A DNA stretch of 64,000 bases from Thermoplasmata archaeon (GCA_021797735.1 JAJZZE010000001.1:1-64000); one strand, 5' to 3'; positions 34,172 through 45,100 are shown, numbered from the stretch's first letter. Translations and numbers: made by a program. Notes: a model not told the origin generated them from the letters alone.

Positions 34172-36150
34172 GGGAAGTATTAATAAATGCACTGAAGGGT
34201 TTCGATTTGAGGAAAATAATAAAAAATCCTGTTATGTTTATCACAGAAATAGCATTTTTTATATCCATATTTATTATAATATTTCCGTCAGATTTCAATG
34301 TTCCATATACCAGTGTTTACATATATTTCTACATATCCGTCACAGTATTATTATTCCTGACAGTATTCTTCTCAAATTTAAGTACTTCATTATCTGAAAG
34401 CCAGAGCAAGGCAATAACATCCTCACTGGAAAAAATGAAAATTTCCACAAAGGCTAATTTATTAAAAGACGGTAAAATAATAATTGTAAACTCAGGCGAG
34501 TTAAAAAAGGGAGATACAGTACTGATAAGGAAGGACGAAACCATACCATCTGATGGTGAGGTAATTAAGGGATCAGGATATGTAAACGAATCAAACGTTA
34601 CCGGAGAATCAAGGCCAGTTCTTAAGTTAGTAGGCGATAGTGTAACAGGGTCTACAAAACTTGTAACGGACGAAATAACTGTAAGGGTTTCAGTGAATCC
34701 AGGTGAATCATTTATAGACAGTATGATAAAGGTTGTACAGAATGCAGTAAGGGAAAAAACACCAAATGAAATTGCACTATCAATATTTCTATCCGGCGTT
34801 ACATTAATATTTTTAATTGTTGTTGCATCAATATTTTCATTATCAACATATACAGGAATAAAGCCAAATATAGATATACTTCTTGTCTTACTGGTGGCTT
34901 TAATACCCACAACAATAGGTGGATTACTGCCTGCGATAGGTATAGCGGCTGTAAATAAGGTATCGCAGTATAATATAATATCAAAATCCGGAAAGGCTGT
35001 GGAAAACGCAGGCGATATAGATACGATAATCCTGGATAAAACGGGAACAATAACAATGGGAGAACGCGAGGCCGTGAAATTTTATTCGAACCAGAATTAT
35101 GATTATAAAGAATTTGTAAAAAATGCTCTACTATGCTCCGTTAACGATGAGACAATAGAGGGTCTGTCAATAGTAAGGCTTGCAAAAAAGGAAAATATAA
35201 ATTACAGCGAGGAGGAGTTAAAAGATTACGAATTCATGCCATTTTCATCAGAAACCAGTTACAGTGGAATAAAAAATGGTGATAAATATATATTAAAAGG
35301 CTCTATTAGATCCCTATCGGAAAAATTGAATTTAAACGATGCATATATAAATGGCGTATGCAAGGAAATATCATTGAAAGGTGGAACCGCAATACCGGTT
35401 GCATCCGCTGGCAAATTTATAGGTGTAATAGAATTAAATGATATATTAAAACCTGGAATAAGAGATAGAATAGAAGATTTACACAAAATGAATATCAGTA
35501 CAGTTATGTTAACCGGTGATGATGAGGTTACAGCAGCATATTTTGCCAGGGAGGCAGGCATAGATCAATATATAGCAAACAGCAAGCCAGATGATAAATA
35601 TAATAAGGTAATCGAAGAGAAAAATAAGGAAAGAATGGTTGCAATGATCGGTGATGGCACAAACGATGCACCAGCCCTGGCAAAGGCGGATGTTGCCATG
35701 GCAATGAATACCGGCACTCAGGCTGCCAAGGATGCAGCAAATATGGTAGACCTTGATTCAACACCCACAAAATTAATAGATGTAATATTTCTTGGAAAGC
35801 AGATTTTAATAACAAGGGGTTCATTAACCACATTCAGCATAGCAAATGACATATCAAAGTACTTTGTAATAATACCTGCAATGTTTTATCTGTTTCCAGA
35901 ACTGGGATTTTTAAATCTCTTAAATTTAACTGACCCGTTGAGGGCAATCACAGCTGCATTAATATTCAATACAGTAATAATAATTATGCTGGTGCCCCTT
36001 GCACTGAGGGGTGTAAAATATACCCCATCAGGTGCATCGGATTTACTGAAGAGGAATATCATGGTATATGGTTTTGGTGGACTGGTATTTCCATTTATAA
36101 TGATATATATAATATACATATTACTGGGTTTAGGTGGTATAGCATGGTAA
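34162..36150 (+). CDS. kdpB: Potassium-transporting P-type ATPase, catalytic subunit KdpB
   Basis: A 662-residue P-type ATPase that drives KdpA. The actuator TGES is in NVTGESRPV (about 146-149), the phosphorylated aspartate in ILDKTGTITMG (about 291), and the hinge and Mg site in MIGDGTNDAPALAKADVAMAMN (about 497-518). The KdpB-type helix segment VALIPTTIGGLLPAIG precedes the phosphorylation domain. All catalytic motifs are intact and length is normal. Overlaps kdpA by 10 bp and kdpC by 7 bp, so translation is coupled across the operon. Confidence 0.96.
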   Translation: MDIREVLINALKGFDLRKIIKNPVMFITEIAFFISIFIIIFPSDFNVPYTSVYIYFYISVTVLLFLTVFFSNLSTSLSESQSKAITSSLEKMKISTKANLLKDGKIIIVNSGELKKGDTVLIRKDETIPSDGEVIKGSGYVNESNVTGESRPVLKLVGDSVTGSTKLVTDEITVRVSVNPGESFIDSMIKVVQNAVREKTPNEIALSIFLSGVTLIFLIVVASIFSLSTYTGIKPNIDILLVLLVALIPTTIGGLLPAIGIAAVNKVSQYNIISKSGKAVENAGDIDTIILDKTGTITMGEREAVKFYSNQNYDYKEFVKNALLCSVNDETIEGLSIVRLAKKENINYSEEELKDYEFMPFSSETSYSGIKNGDKYILKGSIRSLSEKLNLNDAYINGVCKEISLKGGTAIPVASAGKFIGVIELNDILKPGIRDRIEDLHKMNISTVMLTGDDEVTAAYFAREAGIDQYIANSKPDDKYNKVIEEKNKERMVAMIGDGTNDAPALAKADVAMAMNTGTQAAKDAANMVDLDSTPTKLIDVIFLGKQILITRGSLTTFSIANDISKYFVIIPAMFYLFPELGFLNLLNLTDPLRAITAALIFNTVIIIMLVPLALRGVKYTPSGASDLLKRNIMVYGFGGLVFPFIMIYIIYILLGLGGIAW

Positions 36151-36773
36151 AGAAGAACATATTAAAGGCATTCGCCCTGGCGGTAATAATAATGTTCATA
36201 GCGGGTTTTGTTTTTCCGGTAGTTACCTCGTTAATCACGGAGCACACCCTGCCGTATTATTCAAATGGCCATCCTGTTAAGGTAAATGGCAGGGTAATTG
36301 ATTCATACCTGCTGGCTGAAGCGTTCAATGAATCGTATTTTTTCCAGCCGAGGCCATCGACAACAAACTACAGTTTCAACGATAGTGGTTCATATTCAAC
36401 ATCTCTGAGTAACAAAAGTACATTAAACAACCTGAAGGAAAATTTAAATAAGTTTGAAAAGAGGAATAATGTTTCTGAATCAAAGATACCATATGCAATG
36501 ATTTCTGCTTCCGGCTCTGGTGTTGATTATGCAGTACCCTTAAAGGGTGCTTCTATACAGGTAAACAGAATAGCAGAAAGTATAAATAAACTATCAAACA
36601 ATACAGTAAGCATAAAATCAATAGAAAATTTCCTTAACAGTACTATAATTAAGGATAAACAGAGTAATTTTCCAGTACTTGGGTCACAGTATGATAACGT
36701 TGTTGAATTAAATCTTGCAGTAATAAATTATATGGAGGAACACAATATAGTAAAAAAATCATTTTTTAATTAA
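36144..36773 (+). CDS. kdpC: Potassium-transporting ATPase, accessory subunit KdpC
   Basis: A 209-residue subunit with one N-terminal membrane helix (about 8-28) and an external soluble domain. The conserved KdpC segments YFFQPRPSTTNY and ISASGSGVDYAVPLKGASIQVNRIA are both present. KdpC is thought to stabilise the pump and influence ATP affinity. It is somewhat longer than most bacterial KdpC through insertions between those two motifs. It is the last gene of the operon; no kdpD/kdpE sensor pair follows, and its end overlaps the convergent Usp gene by 15 bp. Confidence 0.93.
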   Translation: MVKKNILKAFALAVIIMFIAGFVFPVVTSLITEHTLPYYSNGHPVKVNGRVIDSYLLAEAFNESYFFQPRPSTTNYSFNDSGSYSTSLSNKSTLNNLKENLNKFEKRNNVSESKIPYAMISASGSGVDYAVPLKGASIQVNRIAESINKLSNNTVSIKSIENFLNSTIIKDKQSNFPVLGSQYDNVVELNLAVINYMEEHNIVKKSFFN

Positions 36774-37574
36774 TACTGTATCTATTCTTGGGTCCTTTAC
36801 AATGTATTTTATATCTGAATTTATTCTGTGCTTTCTATTTGGTTTGCTCCTTGTACCTATAATTGCACAATCCGGGTCTTCTCTTTCTATTATTGAATTT
36901 ATTTCCTCCTTAATATCTGTATTATAACCGGATTTTAATAATGATATATCTACGCCACTTTTTGATATTTCCCCCATATTATCAAATAACATTTTGAATC
37001 CATGTGTTCTGTTTTTATCATATTTTCTTAAATCCACTATCATCAATTCTGCATTATTCATTTTTGCCATTTCTATCGCAAAAAATACAGCAGATCTGGT
37101 ATTTACCACCTCTGAAATGGGCAGTAATATTTTTTTATATGGGTATTCCCTCTCACTTATACTGAGCAATATTAATGGTATGGATAAATTTTTCAGAACA
37201 TAATCCCCGATACTGCCGAATATAGACCCGGATAACAGCGCCCTTTTATGTGTTGCCATAAGCAGTAAATCGTAATAATGCGAGGATGTTTCCTTTATTA
37301 ACCCAGTTTTAACATTTTCATACGTTGATATTTTAGGTATTACCTTCAGGCCTGCCCGTTTCCCATCCTTATATGCATTTGTTACTAATGTAACACTGTT
37401 TGACCATTCAATACTATCATTTCTTTCCCTTATTGTTATTGCGGTCAGTTCTGAATTATATGTTTTAGCCAGATCAAATGCAAGTTTTAAAGCCTTTATG
37501 GAATTTATACCTCTAAACATTGGAACCAGAACACGATCCGTTTTTATAAAATAGGACCTTGATGCTTCAAACAT
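36759..37574 (-). CDS. Tandem universal-stress-domain protein (UspA family)
   Basis: A 271-residue protein of two Usp domains. The first (about 10-145) begins with DRVLVPMFRGINS and ends with LLMATHKRALLSGSIFGSIGDYVLKN, the G-2x-G-type ATP-binding loop. The second (about 150-271) begins with YKKILLPIS and carries DCAIIGTRSKPNRKHRI but a less convincing nucleotide loop. No transporter or kinase domain is attached. In bacteria a Usp domain is part of the KdpD sensor; here a free Usp protein lies tail-to-tail with kdpC, so it might modulate the pump, but the link rests on position only. Confidence 0.8.
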   Translation of the reverse strand: MFEASRSYFIKTDRVLVPMFRGINSIKALKLAFDLAKTYNSELTAITIRERNDSIEWSNSVTLVTNAYKDGKRAGLKVIPKISTYENVKTGLIKETSSHYYDLLLMATHKRALLSGSIFGSIGDYVLKNLSIPLILLSISEREYPYKKILLPISEVVNTRSAVFFAIEMAKMNNAELMIVDLRKYDKNRTHGFKMLFDNMGEISKSGVDISLLKSGYNTDIKEEINSIIEREDPDCAIIGTRSKPNRKHRINSDIKYIVKDPRIDTVLIKK

Positions 37575-37714
37575 GTATATTCATTGAATAGATGCATATA
37601 ATTATTTCTATTTTAGGTGCAGTAATCTGATAAAACTTATCATGGTAAATATAATAATTGGTTTAAAATAAAATACAGTAAAAACATTAATATGTGTAAA
37701 TGTAATTAAAACCT

Positions 37715-38197
37715 GTGTTATGTATTACAGTTAGAGATAAGGAAATAGTTGATTACGAGAGTATATATCAATTATTAAAAATGAAGGTCGATTCATTATT
37801 TGTAATAGATTATGATGCAATAACAAAAAGGCATTTAAATTTTGACCTGTACGATAAACTGTCAAAGTTTTTCGAAATAACGGTTATGAATTATCCCCAG
37901 ACAGAGAGTGATTTAACAGATACAATAATAAATGGGGCATCCAATGTAGTTATAAACAATAATTTAACCTATAGAACAATAAAAACCTTTCTTGCAGTTA
38001 CAGAAAATATAGCAATGAATTATAGTTATAATGATACATGTATATACTTTTCAGAGAATGGTGGATTAATGTTCTTAGCCGATAGGGAGATAATGCTTCC
38101 ATATAAAATAGCATATAATTACGGTGGATTTGATATAAAAAATTCAATAAAACTTACAAATTTTCCAGATGATGTTATGAACATCAAAAGCCAATAA
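37715..38197 (+). CDS. Small HisA-like (partial TIM-barrel) protein upstream of pyrD
   Basis: A 160-residue protein starting at GTG 37715. The pattern LFVIDYDAITKRHLNFDLYDKL, then FEITVMNYP, then NGASNVVINNNLTYRTIKTFL follows the order of strands in archaeal HisA-like proteins of the COG1411 group (a DLDAI-like segment and a GA-xxVVxxxxTL segment). It is shorter than a full barrel of about 230 residues, and the catalytic aspartates of HisA are not apparent. The gene ends 16 bp before pyrD, so the two are probably one transcript. Function unknown; the fold assignment is tentative. Confidence 0.5.
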   Translation: MLCITVRDKEIVDYESIYQLLKMKVDSLFVIDYDAITKRHLNFDLYDKLSKFFEITVMNYPQTESDLTDTIINGASNVVINNNLTYRTIKTFLAVTENIAMNYSYNDTCIYFSENGGLMFLADREIMLPYKIAYNYGGFDIKNSIKLTNFPDDVMNIKSQ

Positions 38198-38213
38198 AAA
38201 TACTGTGATATAG

Positions 38214-39110
38214 ATGAAAGTAAATACAGATATAGGAATAAAGTTGGAAAATCCATTTATGTTAGCCTCTGGCATTTTAGATGAAAATGGCTATACAATG
38301 GAGAGGATTTTAAATAACGGGGCTTCCTCGGCTGTAACAAAATCTATAGGCATGGAAGAACGAAGAGGCTTTGACCCGCCTGTAATATACCATGATGAAA
38401 ATTATGTAATAAATGCAGTAGGGTTATCAAATCCTGGAATAGATAACTTTGGGGAGGAAATAAAAATTGCATTGCGGTCAGGGAAACCCGTTATAGGGAG
38501 TATATTTGGCAGGGATGCTGAAGAATTTTCATTACTTGCGAGAAAGATGGAATCATACAGCGTTTCTGCAATAGAATTGAATTTATCATGCCCGCATGTT
38601 AAGGGCTATGGCATGGAGGTGGGTTCAGACCCCGATTTAGTAAGTGAAATAGTTTCGGAGGTTAAATCCAAAGTAAGTATACCGGTGTTTTCAAAGTTAA
38701 GCCCGAACACATCGGATATAGTGGAGGAAGCCAAAGCAGCAGAAAAATCCGATGCACTTGTTTTAATAAACACCATAAAGGCAATGAAAATAGATATATA
38801 TGCAAGAAAACCGGTTTTAAGCAATGTGTATGGTGGTTTATCCGGTGCATCAATAAAGCCCGTTGGTGTAAGGTACGTTTATGAAATAAAGAAAGAGTTA
38901 AATAAAAAAATAATAGGTGTCGGTGGCATAGAAAATGTAAACGATGCAATAGAATATATAATGGCAGGGGCATCCGCGGTTCAAATAGGGTCTGCAGTAT
39001 ATAAATATGGTATAGGCATATTTAATAAACTAAATAATGATTTAAATGAATTTTTTATTAAGAATAATATAAATGATATTGAAGATATAATAGGGGTTGC
39101 TCTCAAATGA
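38214..39110 (+). CDS. pyrD: Dihydroorotate dehydrogenase, catalytic subunit
   Basis: A 298-residue FMN enzyme that oxidises dihydroorotate to orotate, the fourth step of pyrimidine synthesis. NPFMLASGILDENG and NAVGLSNPGIDNF are family 1 motifs; the active-site cysteine is in ELNLSCPHVKGYG (about 126), as in family 1 rather than the serine of membrane-bound family 2 enzymes; and the FMN phosphate loop is IIGVGGIENVNDAIEYIMAGASAVQIG. Pairing with the next gene, pyrK, marks it as type 1B, using NAD+ as electron acceptor. Its stop overlaps the pyrK start in an ATGA. Confidence 0.95.
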   Translation: MKVNTDIGIKLENPFMLASGILDENGYTMERILNNGASSAVTKSIGMEERRGFDPPVIYHDENYVINAVGLSNPGIDNFGEEIKIALRSGKPVIGSIFGRDAEEFSLLARKMESYSVSAIELNLSCPHVKGYGMEVGSDPDLVSEIVSEVKSKVSIPVFSKLSPNTSDIVEEAKAAEKSDALVLINTIKAMKIDIYARKPVLSNVYGGLSGASIKPVGVRYVYEIKKELNKKIIGVGGIENVNDAIEYIMAGASAVQIGSAVYKYGIGIFNKLNNDLNEFFIKNNINDIEDIIGVALK

Positions 39111-39847
39111 AACACGCATATATAATTGATAATATTACGGAAGGCAAAAACGTTAATACAGTAGTATTCTCAACCGATGATGAGATAAAACCAGGGCAGT
39201 TTATAATGGCATGGGCCCCTGGAATAAATGAAATACCATTATCATTTTCTTACATAAATAAAATAAAAAAAATTACAGTAAAAATATATGGAGAAGCATC
39301 AGAATATATAGCACATCTAAAAAGAGGCGATTATTTATATTATTCCGGACCGTATGGAAAACCATTTACCATTGTCCCTGGCAAAAAGCTTTTAATAGGT
39401 GCTGGTACTGGCATAGCCCCGTTAATACCATTGATTGATGATAATACATATGGAATTATATCAGGGAAAACAGCAGATGACATAATATTTGAAAGATATT
39501 TTAATAACAGATTAAAAGTTGTAACCGATGATGGTTCATACGGAATGAATGGTTATGTAACCACCGCATTAAAAACGCTGGATTTGAACGAATTCGATAT
39601 GTTGTATGTGTGTGGACCGGAAATAATGTTAAAAACTGTATATGATTACATTAAAAATATGGATATAAATGCCCAGTTTTCGCTGGAAAGGTCAATGAAG
39701 TGTGGCATTGGCCTGTGCGACTCCTGCTCAATAAATGGATATCAGGTGTGTACAGATGGTCCTGTATTTTCAATAGAGCAGTTAAAAAATATGGATGAAT
39801 TTGGAAGGACAAGGTTGCAGTACTCAGGCAAAAGGATATATTTTTAA
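39107..39847 (+). CDS. pyrK: Dihydroorotate dehydrogenase electron-transfer subunit
   Basis: A 246-residue iron-sulfur flavoprotein. The FAD-binding barrel is followed by the NAD-binding GAGTGIAPLIPLI, and the C-terminus carries the [2Fe-2S] cysteines in MKCGIGLCDSCSINGYQVC (four Cys spaced 4-2-7), the PyrK signature. It passes electrons from the FMN of PyrD through FeS and FAD to NAD+. ATG overlaps the pyrD stop. A decayed transposon remnant begins right at its 3' end, but the reading frame finishes normally after the conserved DGPVF motif. Confidence 0.93.
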   Translation: MKHAYIIDNITEGKNVNTVVFSTDDEIKPGQFIMAWAPGINEIPLSFSYINKIKKITVKIYGEASEYIAHLKRGDYLYYSGPYGKPFTIVPGKKLLIGAGTGIAPLIPLIDDNTYGIISGKTADDIIFERYFNNRLKVVTDDGSYGMNGYVTTALKTLDLNEFDMLYVCGPEIMLKTVYDYIKNMDINAQFSLERSMKCGIGLCDSCSINGYQVCTDGPVFSIEQLKNMDEFGRTRLQYSGKRIYF

Positions 39848-40225
39848 CGGCGTGGATGGAAAATCCTACATGATTTATGGGATTAAAGCTAACCGCAATA
39901 ATATCGATAGACGTATAATGAATATTCAAAAAAGATATAATAAAGCCTACCAAACAGATAGGAATGCAGGTAGGTTTCATGTTTCATATAGTTTCTAACC
40001 CCCATGGCAGAACTTGCAGGCAAAAAAATAATAGAAATTAATGAGAAATATATAAGAAGCTATAACTGTGATTGTGGAAATACTATTGAAATATCCATCA
40101 CAAAGTGCCCTGTGTCAGGACTATCAACAATTAGCTGATAATCTGCGACAAACAGGCATTGCAATACAGGTAATGTACTTCAGGAGGGCTACACACTTTA
40201 GCGGTGTGGGGATGCCACTAAAAAA
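39841..40225 (+). pseudogene. Decayed TnpB (IS200/IS605, IS1341-type) remnant with right-end hairpin
   Basis: Following pyrK, one frame gives GKSYMIYGIKANRNNIDRR and KRYNKAYQTDRNAGR, recalling the middle of TnpB proteins. After a stop and frame change at about 40000, a second frame gives AELAGKKIIEINEKYIRSY, then NCDCGN and TKCPVSGL, matching the TnpB zinc ribbon and its lead-in (AGKKxxxxNxxYTSQxCSxCG...CPxCGL) with damaged cysteines. Downstream, CACAC-TTTAGC-GGTGTG followed by GGGATGCCAC (40193-40218) resembles the hairpin right end of such elements. The RuvC catalytic residues are missing; it is dead and internally deleted. Confidence 0.55.
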
Positions 40226-40254
40226 GGTTTAATACATTATAATTATATCATAAT

Positions 40255-40485
40255 ATGGATGGTTCATTGGAAGAACAGTGCATATTTAATAGAAGCGGCA
40301 GATGTTATTTTATAGAATCAGAAATTTCAAATTGTTCATTATGTTTTAATTTCAAAACATTTCATATGTATGGCAAAAAAAGGAAATTATACTATAATTT
40401 ATTCGATTATCTGAGGGAAAATAAACTGGATAGGGATTTATTCCCGGATAGCAATGATGAACAGGATTCATTAAAAAATTTATAA
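40255..40485 (+). CDS. Small cysteine-containing protein, possible metal binder
   Basis: A 76-residue protein. Four cysteines occur early as Cys-x7-Cys-x9-Cys-x2-Cys (EEQCIFNRSGRCYF then SNCSLCFNF), a layout compatible with one zinc or iron-sulfur site. The rest is a charged helical region (KLYYNLFDYLRENKLDRDLF) with an acidic tail. No family recognised. TATA-like sequence (ATTATAATTATAT) lies about 20 bp before the ATG. It precedes the DUF202 gene by 35 bp on the same strand. Confidence 0.55.
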   Translation: MDGSLEEQCIFNRSGRCYFIESEISNCSLCFNFKTFHMYGKKRKLYYNLFDYLRENKLDRDLFPDSNDEQDSLKNL

Positions 40486-40520
40486 TAAATATTATATTGC
40501 CATATTGCATTTGAATTATA

Positions 40521-40859
40521 ATGTCCAGCAATACAGATCACTTTGCAAACAAAAGAACGTTTTTGGCGTGGATAAGAACTGGCATAGCCCTAATGGGCTT
40601 TGGATTTGTTATAGCAAAATTTGAAATATTTTTGCACATACTTGTAAGGGCAAGTACATCATCACTGGACGAATCATTAATAGCCGGGGAAATAATGATT
40701 GTTCTCGGAATGGCAACAATAGCATATGGTTTATTTGAATTTTTAGCGAATGAAAAGGATTTAGATAACGATAAATACAATTCAAGAAAAACAGAAATCA
40801 TAATATTCAGTTCATTCATAATAGGCATGGCGATACTTTTACTGTTATTTATAATATAA
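40521..40859 (+). CDS. DUF202 (YidH-like) small membrane protein
   Basis: A 112-residue protein with three membrane helices. The N-terminal signature ANKRTFLAWIRTGIALMGFGF, then AKFE, is diagnostic of DUF202/YidH proteins. Helices are at about 18-38, 58-77 and 90-111. Function is not established for this widely distributed family. It ends 11 bp before the convergent ilvC stop. Confidence 0.85.
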   Translation: MSSNTDHFANKRTFLAWIRTGIALMGFGFVIAKFEIFLHILVRASTSSLDESLIAGEIMIVLGMATIAYGLFEFLANEKDLDNDKYNSRKTEIIIFSSFIIGMAILLLLFII

Positions 40860-40870
40860 AATATAAAAAA

Positions 40871-42191
<1,321 letters not shown>

Positions 42192-43914
42192 TTACTATCA
42201 CCTCACTTAATTTTCCACCTGGTGGTAATGTTGGTAATGCTAATTCTTCCTTATTAACAGGTACCCTTATCACCGATGGTACATTTTCTTTTATTGCTTT
42301 CCGTATAAATTCGTATAAATCCTTATAATCATGGACATCATATGCATCAGCCCCGAATGATTCAGCATATTTTACGATGTTTGGAGAATTTCCATAATCA
42401 ACCCCCACTATTCTTTTATTCTGGAACATGTCCTGAACCTGCCTTACCAGACCCAGTGTCCTGTTATCATTGACTATTGCTATTACTGGTATATGCTCAT
42501 CAACCGCAGTTGCCAGATTATTTCCTGTCATCATAAATGAACCATCACCATCATAGTCCAGTACAACTTTATCCGGTTTACCTACCTTGGCCCCCATTGC
42601 GGATGGCAGTCCAAATCCCATTGTTCCCATTCCCGTTGATGAGAAAAACGATCTTGGCTCTAAATTTTCCCACTGTGTCTCTGCCCACATTTGATGCTGG
42701 CCAACACCGGTTGTTAATATGGTATCCCTGGGAACGGCCTCACGTATAGTTTTTAATATTTTCCACGGTCTTAAATGTCCGTCATCCTCAGGATGTGAAA
42801 ACTGTGAATAATAATCCTTTAATTCATTCACACGTTTTGTCCATTCATAAACATTGCCTTTCCTGCCCAGTGTATTTAGTACATTTAACAGTTCATTCAG
42901 CAGAACTTTTGCATTTCCAAGCATTGCCACATCCGGATTTATTCCCTTATTGAAATCAGTTGGGTCCAGATTTATCGACATAAATATTTTTTTTGTATCA
43001 TTCATTTCATTATACGATGTAAATGTTCTGTCACTGAACCTTGCCCCAACCGCAAATAAAACATCGGATTCCAGAGCTGCTGTACTTGCTTCAGCACGTC
43101 CATAGTAACCCATAGGGCCTATATACAGGGGATAATCAGCTGGCATTGATGATTTTCCAGGTAATGTTGACACAACAGGGCACCCCAGGAACTCCGATAA
43201 TTTTATTATTTCCTCCGTTGCATTTGCCCACATGACACCGGTTCCCACAAGTATTACGGGTTTTTTTGCATTCAACAGGTTTAATGCAGCCTTCCTCAGG
43301 GCATCCTTATCTATAACCGTTCTAAATGGTTTGTAATGCACACTCACACTGTCAGGATATTTTACATTGTCTATATCTTCCATCTGGATATCCCGGGGAA
43401 CATCGACAACCACGGGTCCCGGTCTTCCCGTTGATGCAACATAAAATGCATTTTTTATCCACTGCGGTATTTCAGTTATGTCCCTCAATTCAACGGCATA
43501 TTTTGATACGGGAAAAGAAACACCAAGTGTATCTGACTCCTGAAATGATAATTTTCCCATTGATGCCCTGTTAACACCGCCTGTTATTGCAACTACGGGG
43601 GATGAATCCTGATATGCAGTTACTAACCCCGTAATCAGGTTTGTTACCCCTGGGCCAGATGTTGCTGTGCAGACACCCGGTATTCCCGTAGCCCTTGCAA
43701 ACCCATCAGCAGCATGTGCTGCAGCCTGCTCATGCCTCATTAAAATGTGCCGCATCTCTCCATTTGCCAGGTCCTCATAGAATGAATCATACATGGGCAT
43801 ATTGTATAATCCAGGTATGCCAAAAATGTTTTTTACTCCTTCTCTTTTCAGTGATTCTACCAGTAATTCAGAACCTTTCATAAAAAACACCCCTATAACC
43901 AAAAACTCTCAAAC

Positions 43915-43926
43915 TCTTTATAACTC
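43915..43926 (-). promoter_or_regulatory. TATA box for ilvBNC
   Basis: On the minus strand AGTTATAAAGAG is centred about 39 bp before the ATG at 43881. This leaves a leader of roughly 12 bases holding the ribosome site GGGGTG. No attenuator-like leader rich in Ile, Leu or Val codons was found further upstream. Confidence 0.45.
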
Positions 43927-44148
43927 TCTTATAAAAAAACACGCCACAGATGTTAGATAAAACCTTTCACGCCATCCATTTTTTTCACCTTTTTCATTTT
44001 TTGTATTTGCATTTCAATGGTTTTCCATTAATATTCTATATGTTTATCCAACGTTTATTAATGTTCATTAAATACATTAAATGAAGTTAATAAAATGTAA
44101 TACTTAATTTTATTTAAATATTTTGTTTTAAAATTTATATTCAATGTT

Positions 44149-44535
44149 TTAATCCATTTTATAAAATTTAATTATACTGTTAAATATATCCGTGTTTCCG
44201 GCTAAAACTTTGCCATATTTTATTATTTCCTCTATTATTTTCCTTTTATCCTTTGCCATTTTATATATTTCATCTAATGTGTAAACCCTTGGCTCTATGT
44301 CTACTGGCATACGTGGATCCATAAACACAGTTTCACTCTTTTTTGAATCTGTAATTATTATAACATCAGCATCCGAAAATGGTGTGTAGTCTCCTCTGGC
44401 AAGAGAGCCTATTAAAATTGTTAACAGTGACCCATTTTTTAAGGAATTGTTTCCATATTCAATCAATCTTTTTAAAATAAAATTATAATTAACTTCGAAT
44501 ATTTTTGTTGCAGAATTCGAATATTTCCTTTGCAT
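44149..44535 (-). CDS. MNT-type nucleotidyltransferase (antitoxin of HEPN/MNT pair)
   Basis: A 128-residue minimal nucleotidyltransferase. The signature IGSLARGDYTPFSDADVIII supplies Gly43-Ser44 and the two metal-binding aspartates (55 and 57), with the third acidic residue in PVDIEP (about 79). Such proteins pair with HEPN proteins; in characterised pairs MNT adds AMP to the HEPN ribonuclease and silences it. Its start lies inside the 3' end of the HEPN gene (47-bp overlap), so the two are translated together. Confidence 0.85.
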   Translation of the reverse strand: MQRKYSNSATKIFEVNYNFILKRLIEYGNNSLKNGSLLTILIGSLARGDYTPFSDADVIIITDSKKSETVFMDPRMPVDIEPRVYTLDEIYKMAKDKRKIIEEIIKYGKVLAGNTDIFNSIIKFYKMD

Positions 44536-44878
44536 ATTTTATACACCTCCCTGCATCCTCTATTGAATAATATTCAAATGGCGATCCTTCACTGTAATAA
44601 TCTGGATATCTTGATCCTATGTATACTCTGTCAAGTTCCATTGCCTTATCGATCAAAGTTTTATCTATTTTAAATTCTTCCAGTTGCAATAGCATCCTTG
44701 ATATTGAACGACTCCAGATTTCTTTATTTATTGAATGGTATAAAGCCTTTACTGCTTTCTCTGCACACTGCTGTGATGCAAAACATGCCCATTCATATTT
44801 TTCATTTTTTAATGCATCCTCTGCTTCCTCGGGGTCTCTTTGAGCCTGTTTTAACCAATCCATTGACCTTGATGACAT
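44489..44878 (-). CDS. HEPN-domain protein (putative toxin of HEPN/MNT pair)
   Basis: A 129-residue all-helical HEPN protein. DWLKQAQRDPEEAEDALKN and YEWACFASQQCAEKAVKALY are the family's first two helices, and GSRYPDYYSEGSPFEYYS is the archaeal variant of the loop before the last helix. The R-x4-6-H ribonuclease motif of active HEPN toxins is not evident after helix 3 (RSISRMLLQL has no histidine), so RNase activity is doubtful. First gene of a two-gene unit with the MNT partner; ATG at 44878. Confidence 0.82.
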   Translation of the reverse strand: MSSRSMDWLKQAQRDPEEAEDALKNEKYEWACFASQQCAEKAVKALYHSINKEIWSRSISRMLLQLEEFKIDKTLIDKAMELDRVYIGSRYPDYYSEGSPFEYYSIEDAGRCIKYAKEIFEFCNKNIRS

Positions 44879-45100
44879 TTATTAATAATAATTACTGTGC
44901 TTATATTTATTTCTATACTATTATAATGCTATTAAAAATCAAAAAATATAAGCAATTAATATGTATTATTGTTATGTATTAAAAATACTTAACTTTTATT
45001 TTTAAATTTTATATTAAACATTTTTTTTAAAGTTTTTGCCATATTTATATTTCTTAACACATTAATTATGCTGTTACCGATTTAAAATTGGTGATAAAAA

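Noticed and set aside
34329-35833. Several long open frames on the minus strand of kdpB
   Set aside because: They are shadows of a strongly conserved P-type ATPase; their translations lack any recognisable pattern.
43915-44030. Short frame (MKKVKKMDGVKGFI) upstream of ilvB as a possible attenuation leader peptide
   Set aside because: It lies upstream of the predicted TATA box, so it would not be in the ilvB transcript, and it is not notably rich in Ile, Leu or Val codons.
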